Source: Nitriliruptoraceae bacterium
GTDB taxonomy: Bacteria > Actinomycetota > Nitriliruptoria > Nitriliruptorales > Nitriliruptoraceae
Length of the DNA: 11,306 bases
Assembly (NCBI GenBank): GCA_007120485.1
Contig: SKNP01000272.1
Location: 1-11,306 of the forward strand
Direction of reading: 5' to 3'
Shown: positions 6,504 to 11,306 of the stretch, piece by piece
How positions within the stretch are numbered: the stretch's first letter is position 1
How the letters are laid out: each line of letters begins with the position of its first letter
Program-made: the position numbers and the translations under genes
The notes under the pieces: model-generated
Database searches by the model: none
Told to the model about the DNA's origin: nothing
Seen by the model: the letters and a program-made list of their open reading frames with translations, nothing else

Positions 6504-8119
6504 CGCGGCCACGCCGACGCGGCAGGTTCACCCGCCGACGCGCAGGGGCCCCGGCGCGACCGTCCGGTAGCTCGGCCACCCCGGGGCCAACCTCGCCTGC
6601 CACGGCCAGCGGCCGGTCGGCCTCGCTTGCCACGGCCGGCAGCGGGTCGGTCCCGTCTGCCACGGCCGACCGGAGCCTGTCCGGACCCGAGACGTCCCTG
6701 CTCGCGACCCTCGAGGACATCCTCGGCGACGACGGGCTCCGAACGGGCCACCTCGGTCGGGCGACCTACCGGCGGGATGCCTCGTTCCTCAACGCCGATC
6801 CGCTGGCCGTCGCCTTGCCACGTTCGGTCGAGCAGACCGCGCACGTCCTGCGGGCCTGCCGCGACCACGGCATCCCCTTCACCCCGCGTGCCGCCGGGAC
6901 CGGCCTGGCTGGCGGAGCCACCCCGACCGGCGAGGGCGGTCGACGCCCGGTCGTGGTGAGCGTCGCGCGGATGGATCAGCTGCGGGAGCTGGACGTGCCC
7001 AACCGTCGGGCGTGGGTCGAACCGGGGCTGGTCAACGCCCGACTCGGCAAGGCGGCCGCCGCCCACGGGCTGCGGTTCGCGCCCGACCCGGCCAGCCAGA
7101 TCGCCGCAACCCTGGGCGGCAACGTCGCCACCAACGCCGGCGGCATCCACGTCCTGACCTACGGCGTGATGAGCCAGCACGTGCTCGCGGTCGAACTGAT
7201 GGACGCGGACGGGGTCGTCCACGTGCTCGATGGCACGCGCGCCGAGCAGGCCGGTCTGGACCTGCGCGGGGTCAGCGTGGGTGGAGAAGGCACGCTGGGG
7301 ATCGTGGTCGGGGCCTGCCTGCGGCTGCTGCCGGCACCTCCGGCGGTCGGCACGCTCCTGGCAGGGTTCGCCTCGCTCGAAGCGGCAGCGACCGCCGTGG
7401 GCGCACTGGTCGTCAGCGACCGGCTGCCTGACGCCGTCGAGCTGATGGACGCCCGGGCCGTGTCCCTGGTGGAGGACTACGCACAGGCCGGCTACCCGCA
7501 GGACGCTGCCGCGGTGCTGTTGCTGGAGTACGAAGGGCTACCCGCCGGCGTGGACGCCGGCGTGGCGACCGCCGACCGACTGGCACGCGACCACGGGGCG
7601 ACCAGCGTGGTCCGCGCCGACGGCCCCGACCAGCGCGCCCGCATCTGGAAGGGCCGCAAGGCGGTCGCCGGCGCCATCGCCAAGCGTGCGCCCGACTTCT
7701 ACCTCCAGGACGTGGTCGTGCCGCGGTCCCGGCTCGGGGAGATGCTCGACGCCGTCGTCGCGATCGGCGAACGCGAGCGGTTGGAGATCCTCACGGTCGT
7801 CCACGCCGGGGACGGCAACCTGCACCCCTTCGTGCTGTTCGACCGACGCGTGGAGGGGATGATCGACCGCGTCTTCGCTGCCGGCCATGACATCGTGGCG
7901 ACGGCCCTATCGCTGGACGGCACGGTCACCGGGGAGCATGGGGTCGGGATCGAGAAGCGCGACTTCCTCAGCGACGTGTTCGACAGCGACGACCTCGCGG
8001 TCCAGCGTGCCGTCCGTGACGCGATCGAACCGAGCGGCCTCGCCAACCCCGACAAGGTGCTGCCCACCACGGTCGGCTGTGGTGAAGCCCGGATGGTCCC
8101 GGAGGGCGCATGGGTGTGA
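6500..8119 (+). CDS. glcD: GlcD-like FAD-linked oxidase (glycolate / D-lactate oxidase catalytic subunit)
   Basis: A 539-residue flavoprotein of the GlcD/D-lactate dehydrogenase family, which oxidises 2-hydroxy acids to 2-oxo acids and passes electrons on through partner subunits. The FAD-binding domain (about 95-270) has PRAAGTGLAGGAT (from 129) and GGNVATNAGG (from 206). The C-terminal FAD-oxidase domain has QDVVVPRSRL, HAGDGNLHP (435-443, a likely metal/substrate site) and GEHGVGIEKRDFL (from 478). The start is ATG 6500, overlapping the LutBA stop (ATGA), with only a weak G-rich Shine-Dalgarno. I find no in-frame ATG, GTG or TTG between it and the conserved region, so the first 65 or so residues are probably real. 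They are Arg-rich, then Ser/Ala/Thr/Gly-rich, encoded partly by a 30-bp tandem repeat, and lack a hydrophobic core, so they are not a Tat or Sec signal. Followed by GlcE and GlcF homologues. Glycolate versus D-lactate cannot be decided from sequence. Confidence 0.92.
   Translation: MTRPRRRGRFTRRRAGAPARPSGSSATPGPTSPATASGRSASLATAGSGSVPSATADRSLSGPETSLLATLEDILGDDGLRTGHLGRATYRRDASFLNADPLAVALPRSVEQTAHVLRACRDHGIPFTPRAAGTGLAGGATPTGEGGRRPVVVSVARMDQLRELDVPNRRAWVEPGLVNARLGKAAAAHGLRFAPDPASQIAATLGGNVATNAGGIHVLTYGVMSQHVLAVELMDADGVVHVLDGTRAEQAGLDLRGVSVGGEGTLGIVVGACLRLLPAPPAVGTLLAGFASLEAAATAVGALVVSDRLPDAVELMDARAVSLVEDYAQAGYPQDAAAVLLLEYEGLPAGVDAGVATADRLARDHGATSVVRADGPDQRARIWKGRKAVAGAIAKRAPDFYLQDVVVPRSRLGEMLDAVVAIGERERLEILTVVHAGDGNLHPFVLFDRRVEGMIDRVFAAGHDIVATALSLDGTVTGEHGVGIEKRDFLSDVFDSDDLAVQRAVRDAIEPSGLANPDKVLPTTVGCGEARMVPEGAWV
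6591..6673 (+). repeat. 30-bp tandem repeat within the 5' end of glcD
   Basis: Units are 6591-6620 and 6621-6650, identical at 26 of 30 positions, followed by a degenerate third copy from 6651 that keeps the core CTGCCACGGCCG. The period is a multiple of three, so the frame is kept and each unit encodes about ten residues: SPATASGRSA, SLATAGSGSV, then PSATADRS. This falls in the non-conserved N-terminal extension of GlcD and is likely disordered in the protein. Such in-frame repeats commonly vary in copy number between strains. Confidence 0.8.
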
Positions 8120-9132
8120 ACGCGGCCACGCACCTGGAACCCACCGACATCGGCGAGGTGATCGACGCCGTCACCCAGGCGCGCGAGCGCTCCAGCGCGC
8201 TGGAGGTCCGCGGCGCAGGCAGCGTGCTCGACCGCCTTCCGCCCGGGGATGCGCCGGTGCTCTCGACCGCTCGACTGACGGGCATCGTCGACCATGCACC
8301 GGCGGACCTGACCGTCACGGTCCGCGCGGGGACGCGGCTGGACGAGGTGCGCGACCGGTTGGCCGAGCACGGCCAGGAGTGCCCGATCGAGCCGATCGGC
8401 GAGCACGGGACGACGGTCGGCGGTCGGCTCGGCACGGCGCTCGCCGGGCCCCGGCAGCTGGGCGCCGGTCGCGTCCGCGACTGGCTGCTGCGCGTCCGGT
8501 TCGTCACGGGGGCGGGCACGCCGGCCACGGCCGGCGGGGTCACCGTCAAGGACGTCACCGGGTTCGACCTGTGCCGGCTGATGACCGGCTCGTGGGGGAC
8601 CCTCGGGGTGATCACCGAGGTGACCCTCAAGCTCCGACCGATCCCGCCCCACCGTGCCTGGTACGCCACCGACACGCCGCAGCACGATCTCGCGTCGCAG
8701 CTGTACCGGCCCGCCGCGGTGGTGTCCACGAGCGAGCGCACCCACGTCCTGTTCGAGGACCACCCCGACGACGCGGACGCGCAGGCCGCCGGCGCGGGTC
8801 TGGTACCGGCCGACCCGCCCGTGTTGCCCGCGTCCGCACGGGCGGTGGTCGACCCTGCGCGTCTGGCCGCGTTCCGCGCCGACCTGACGGAACTGGACCT
8901 GACCGTGGCGATCCACGACCAGCTCGGCCTGTGTCACCTCGACGGCCAGCCCGACGCCTTGGTGGCGGCCCGCGCCGCTGCCGAGCGTCACGGTGGTGCG
9001 TTGCTGGTGCTCGACCCGTCCACCGGGCTGCCTGCCTTCGGTCGTGGCCACGCCCCGTCCCCACTGGCCCAACGGGTCAGCACGGCGCTGGATCCCGACG
9101 ACGTGCTCGCCCCGTGGAGGTGGCAGCGATGA
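8110..9132 (+). CDS. glcE: GlcE-like FAD-binding subunit of glycolate / lactate oxidase
   Basis: A 340-residue protein with an N-terminal FAD-binding domain like GlcD but without GlcD's large catalytic C-terminal domain, as in GlcE, a second flavin-binding subunit needed for glycolate oxidase activity in E. coli. Family signatures in order are LEVRGAGS (near residue 32), ADLTVTVRAGTRLDEV, TVGGRLGTALAGPRQLGAG (GPR at 113-115), VTVKDVTGFDLCRLMTGSWG (K147 to G164) and TLGVITEVTLKLRP. The C-terminal half is poorly conserved, as is normal for GlcE. The start ATG 8110 lies 10 bp inside glcD, with GGAGG 4 nt upstream (8101-8105); GTG 8116 is the only close alternative. Its stop overlaps the glcF start. 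Cytoplasmic or membrane-associated through the complex. Confident in family, less so in substrate. Confidence 0.9.
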   Translation: MGVNAATHLEPTDIGEVIDAVTQARERSSALEVRGAGSVLDRLPPGDAPVLSTARLTGIVDHAPADLTVTVRAGTRLDEVRDRLAEHGQECPIEPIGEHGTTVGGRLGTALAGPRQLGAGRVRDWLLRVRFVTGAGTPATAGGVTVKDVTGFDLCRLMTGSWGTLGVITEVTLKLRPIPPHRAWYATDTPQHDLASQLYRPAAVVSTSERTHVLFEDHPDDADAQAAGAGLVPADPPVLPASARAVVDPARLAAFRADLTELDLTVAIHDQLGLCHLDGQPDALVAARAAAERHGGALLVLDPSTGLPAFGRGHAPSPLAQRVSTALDPDDVLAPWRWQR

Positions 9133-10334
9133 CCGGCCACCAGGAGATGTCGATCTTCGACTCCGACCAGCTCGCCGCGTGCGTGCAGTGCGGCTTCTGC
9201 CTGTCGTCCTGCCCGACCTACGAGGTGACCCACCTCGAGGAGCACGGACCGCGCGGGCGCATCCTGGCCATGCGCCTGGCCGACCAGGGGGAGCTGCCGC
9301 TGACCGACCCGGCGCTGGCCGACTCGCTGGAGACCTGCGTGCAGTGCCGTGCCTGCGAGGAGGTCTGTCCGTCGCTGGTCCAGTTCGGCTCGCTGATGGA
9401 GACCGCCCGGGCCGAGCTGCACGAGCAGCAGCCACCGACCGGGATCCGTCGGCTCGCCCACGCCGTCGGGTTCGCGGCGCTGGGTCGGCGCACGCTGGTG
9501 CGGCTCGGCTCGTTCGGGTTGGCCGTGGCACAGCTGTTCCGGCTCGACCGGGTGCTGCCCGACCAGCTGCGGCCCGCACGGCGGGTCCGGGTCCGCGACG
9601 TGCTGCGCCGCTACCGGGCCCCGACCGATCCGGCCCCGAGCGGGGACGCGTTCGTGTTCCTCGGCTGCGTCATGGACGGGATGTTCCGTGACGTCCACCA
9701 GGCGACGGTGGACGTGCTCAGCGCCGTCGGCTACCGGCCGCGCATCGAGCCGGCGCCGGCCTGCTGCGGCGCGTTGTCGGCGCACGCGGGGCGCGAGGAC
9801 GAAGCGCACGCGATGGCTCAAGCCACGATCGATGCGTACGCCGACACGCACGGCCCCATCGTGGTCGACTCCGCCGGCTGCGGCGGGGCGATGAAGGAGT
9901 ACGGGTCGGTGCTCGGCACCGACCAGGCGCGAGCCTTCAGCGCGCGCGTCAAGGACCTCAGCGAGGTCATCGACCCCGCCGAGGTCACGGAACGGGGCCG
10001 ATCGGTGCCGTTGACGTTGGCCTACCAGGCGCCCTGCCACCTGCGGAACGTGCAGGGGCTGGCTGACACCTCGCTGGCACTGCTGCGGGCGATCCCCGGC
10101 CTGACCCTGCTCGAACCCGACGACGGGCAGCTGTGCTGCGGCTCGGGTGGGATCTACTCGCTGGAGCAGCCCGGGTTCGGCGACGAACTGCTCGCGCGCA
10201 AGGACGCCTCGTTGGACCGGACGGGTGCCCGTGCGGTGGTCTCCGGCAACCCCGGCTGCGCGATGCAGATCGCTCGCGCCGGCTGGGAGATCCACCATCC
10301 GGCCCAGCTGCTGGCCCGGGCTCTGCGGCCCTGA
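9129..10334 (+). CDS. glcF: GlcF-like iron-sulfur subunit of glycolate / lactate oxidase
   Basis: A 401-residue electron-transfer subunit: two [4Fe-4S] ferredoxin-type motifs, Cys18/21/24/28 and Cys70/73/76/80, then a linker (about 100-170) and two CCG domains. The first CCG domain has FLGCVMDG (Cys180), ACCGALSAHAG (Cys212-213) and SAGCGG (Cys251). The second has APCHLRNVQG (Cys303), LCCGSGGIY (Cys336-337) and NPGCAMQ (Cys377). PTYEVTHLEEHGPRGRI after the first cluster is characteristic of GlcF. It should take electrons from GlcD/GlcE and pass them toward the quinone pool. Length is close to E. coli GlcF (about 407). The start ATG 9129 overlaps the glcE stop (ATGA) and has GGAGG 8 nt upstream (9116-9120); ATG 9147 is too close to its only upstream GGAG. 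It is the last gene of the operon. All expected cysteines are present, so it should be functional. Confidence 0.93.
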   Translation: MTGHQEMSIFDSDQLAACVQCGFCLSSCPTYEVTHLEEHGPRGRILAMRLADQGELPLTDPALADSLETCVQCRACEEVCPSLVQFGSLMETARAELHEQQPPTGIRRLAHAVGFAALGRRTLVRLGSFGLAVAQLFRLDRVLPDQLRPARRVRVRDVLRRYRAPTDPAPSGDAFVFLGCVMDGMFRDVHQATVDVLSAVGYRPRIEPAPACCGALSAHAGREDEAHAMAQATIDAYADTHGPIVVDSAGCGGAMKEYGSVLGTDQARAFSARVKDLSEVIDPAEVTERGRSVPLTLAYQAPCHLRNVQGLADTSLALLRAIPGLTLLEPDDGQLCCGSGGIYSLEQPGFGDELLARKDASLDRTGARAVVSGNPGCAMQIARAGWEIHHPAQLLARALRP

Positions 10335-10369
10335 GCGGTCGCGCCGACCCTGGGGGAGCGGCGCACGCG

Positions 10370-10375
10370 TAGGCT
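10370..10375 (+). promoter_or_regulatory. Possible -10 element upstream of cdd
   Basis: TAGGCT fits the actinobacterial TAnnnT-type -10 pattern and lies 50 bp before the cdd start, in a 90-bp gap after glcF. No clear -35 is seen at 16-18 bp spacing, so the call rests on one short match. Confidence 0.3.
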
Positions 10376-10385
10376 GGTGGCGGAC

Positions 10386-10401
10386 CGCCGGTCGACCGGC
10401 G
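10386..10401 (+). promoter_or_regulatory. Perfect 16-bp palindrome upstream of cdd
   Basis: CGCCGGTCGACCGGCG is fully self-complementary without a spacer. It lies 10 bp after the possible -10 element and 11 bp before the cdd Shine-Dalgarno, where a repressor operator or a leader hairpin could sit. GC-rich palindromes arise easily in this composition, so the role is uncertain. Confidence 0.35.
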
Positions 10402-10412
10402 CCCCCGTCGTG

Positions 10413-10418
10413 AGGAGG
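10413..10418 (+). promoter_or_regulatory. Ribosome binding site that sets the cdd start
   Basis: AGGAGG lies 6 nt before ATG 10425. This selects 10425 over an in-frame GTG at 10377, which has no such site and would overlap the palindrome, and over ATG 10434 (Met4). Confidence 0.7.
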
Positions 10419-10424
10419 CCCGCT

Positions 10425-10868
10425 ATGGCCCACATGGATGTCCCGCCCCCGGACGTCGCCGAGCTGTTGCGGCTCGCCGCCGACGTCCGAGCCAACGCCT
10501 ACGTGCCGTACTCCGGGTTCCACGTCGGTGCCGTCGTCGTCACCGCCGACGGGCAGGTGTTCGAGGGCGTCAACGTGGAGAACGCGTCCTACCGGCTCAC
10601 CACCTGTGCGGAGCAGACCGCGCTGGTGGGCCGGGCGACCACGGGCAACCGCAGCCCGGTCGTCGCCGTCGCGGTCGTCGGGGACGGTGACTCGCCGGCC
10701 ACCCCGTGCGGCGCCTGCCGGCAGACGATCTACGAGTTCGGTCCGGACGCGACGGTGCACTGCGCCGGGGCGGACGCGCTCGATGCACGGCTCGACACCG
10801 ACATCCGTGGGCTGCTGCCCGAGGCGTTCGGGCCGGACCGGCTCGACGTCGACGTCACCGGACGCTGA
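10425..10868 (+). CDS. cdd: Cytidine deaminase (homotetrameric type)
   Basis: A 147-residue pyrimidine-salvage enzyme that converts cytidine and deoxycytidine to uridine and deoxyuridine in the cytoplasm. The zinc site is complete: Cys61 in TTCAEQTAL with the catalytic Glu63, and Cys95 and Cys98 in PCGACRQ. YVPYSGFHVGAVV near residues 26-38 and the FEGVNVENASY nucleoside-binding segment are also typical. The length matches the short tetrameric class (about 130-150), not the longer dimeric E. coli type. The era start follows 2 bp after its stop, so the two are probably co-transcribed; cdd-era adjacency is common in Actinomycetota. Nothing in it is unusual. Confidence 0.95.
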   Translation: MAHMDVPPPDVAELLRLAADVRANAYVPYSGFHVGAVVVTADGQVFEGVNVENASYRLTTCAEQTALVGRATTGNRSPVVAVAVVGDGDSPATPCGACRQTIYEFGPDATVHCAGADALDARLDTDIRGLLPEAFGPDRLDVDVTGR

Positions 10869-10870
10869 GG

Positions 10871-11306
10871 ATGGCCGACGGACGTGAGCTCGACGTCGAC
10901 GCGATCCTCGCTGGCGTCGGCGAGGAGCTACCACAGGGACATCGCGCCGGGCTGCTCGCCCTGGTGGGACGCCCCAACACGGGCAAGTCGACGCTGCTGA
11001 ACCACATCGTGGGCGAGAAGGTGGCGATCGTCACCGACGTGCCCGGCACCACCCGCAACGCCATCCGGGGTGTGCATACGCGCGATGACGCGCAGCTGGT
11101 GTTCCTCGACACCCCCGGGCTGGCCAAGCCGCGCACCCTGCTGGGCCAACGGCTCAACGCCCTGGTCCGGGAGACGTGGGAGGGTGTGGACGTGATCTGC
11201 TTCATCGTCGACGTCGCCGCCGGCGTCGGCCCGGGGGACCGGTACCTGGCCAACGAACTCGTCGACGTCGGCACGCCGATCGTGGCCGTGGCGAACAAGG
11301 TCGATC
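10871..11306 (+). CDS. era: GTPase Era, N-terminal part (runs off the window)
   Basis: The first 145 residues of an Era-type GTPase, which binds 16S rRNA and helps assemble the 30S subunit. The G domain is clear: P-loop GRPNTGKST (33-41), switch I TTRNAI, DTPG (80-83) followed by LAKPRTLLGQRLNALVR, typical of actinobacterial Era, and NKVD (142-145) at the window edge. The C-terminal KH RNA-binding domain would lie beyond the edge, so Era rather than another TrmE/Era-family GTPase rests on the G3-adjacent sequence and the cdd neighbour. The N-terminus carries about 20 more residues than E. coli Era before the P-loop (MADGRELDVDAILAG onward). The ATG lies 2 bp after cdd, with only a weak GAGG overlapping the cdd stop, so translation is likely coupled. 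Confidence 0.92.
   Translation, partial: MADGRELDVDAILAGVGEELPQGHRAGLLALVGRPNTGKSTLLNHIVGEKVAIVTDVPGTTRNAIRGVHTRDDAQLVFLDTPGLAKPRTLLGQRLNALVRETWEGVDVICFIVDVAAGVGPGDRYLANELVDVGTPIVAVANKVD

Noticed and set aside
6500..6562. Arg-Arg-rich GlcD N-terminus as a Tat signal peptide
   Set aside because: No hydrophobic core and no cleavage site follow the arginines, and the partner subunits are cytoplasmic.
7699..9579. 626-codon open frame on the minus strand opposite glcD-glcE-glcF
   Set aside because: Low-complexity Arg/Gly/Pro translation with no motif; it crosses three real genes in coupled order.
10337..10349. Small hairpin GGTCG-CGC-CGACC after glcF as a terminator
   Set aside because: Only 5 bp of stem and a 3-nt loop, with no T-run; such short GC pairs occur everywhere in this sequence.
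8988..10934. 648-codon open frame on the minus strand opposite glcF and cdd
   Set aside because: It spans two unrelated genes and their promoter gap, and its composition is that of a shadow frame.

Overview
The window is very GC-rich, densely packed DNA with every recognisable gene on the + strand and strong third-position GC bias. The cytidine deaminase-Era pair at the right end is a common actinobacterial gene order, so a high-GC Actinomycetota chromosome is the best guess. A single-chain pyruvate:ferredoxin oxidoreductase hints at a less familiar, possibly deep-branching lineage, but that is inference and no genus can be named. I see no mobile elements, CRISPR, tRNA or rRNA genes.

Layout. 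(1) 1-1630: the C-terminal end of a pyruvate:ferredoxin oxidoreductase, overlapped by a dihydroorotate-dehydrogenase-like FMN-barrel protein that lacks the catalytic SCPN loop. A perfect 16-bp hairpin follows directly and probably terminates this unit. (2) 1788-10334: a six-gene run encoding an LctP lactate permease, LutC, a LutB-LutA fusion, and GlcD, GlcE and GlcF homologues. From lutC on, every junction is a start/stop overlap, so the five enzyme genes are almost certainly one translationally coupled operon. The permease is separated from lutC by 73 bp containing a long imperfect inverted repeat. (3) 10425-end: cdd and the start of era, with a candidate -10 element and a perfect 16-bp palindrome upstream of cdd.

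How the genes work together (inference from families). LctP imports lactate or glycolate. The Lut proteins (iron-sulfur, flavin-free) are expected to oxidise L-lactate to pyruvate. The GlcDEF-type complex (two FAD-binding subunits plus an iron-sulfur subunit) is expected to oxidise D-lactate and/or glycolate. Pyruvate could then be converted to acetyl-CoA and reduced ferredoxin by the oxidoreductase at the left edge. The region therefore looks like a lactate-to-acetyl-CoA module able to use both enantiomers. No transcriptional regulator is visible, so control must come from outside the window, possibly acting at the inverted repeats described here.

There is no gene-free stretch over 300 bases. 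The largest gap (1631-1787) holds two hairpins and the lctP ribosome binding site. Most novel-looking points: the LutB-LutA fusion; the DHOD-like partner of the oxidoreductase; the inverted repeat before lutC; and a 30-bp tandem repeat encoding an unusual Arg/Ser/Ala-rich N-terminal extension on GlcD. No wholly new system was recognised.
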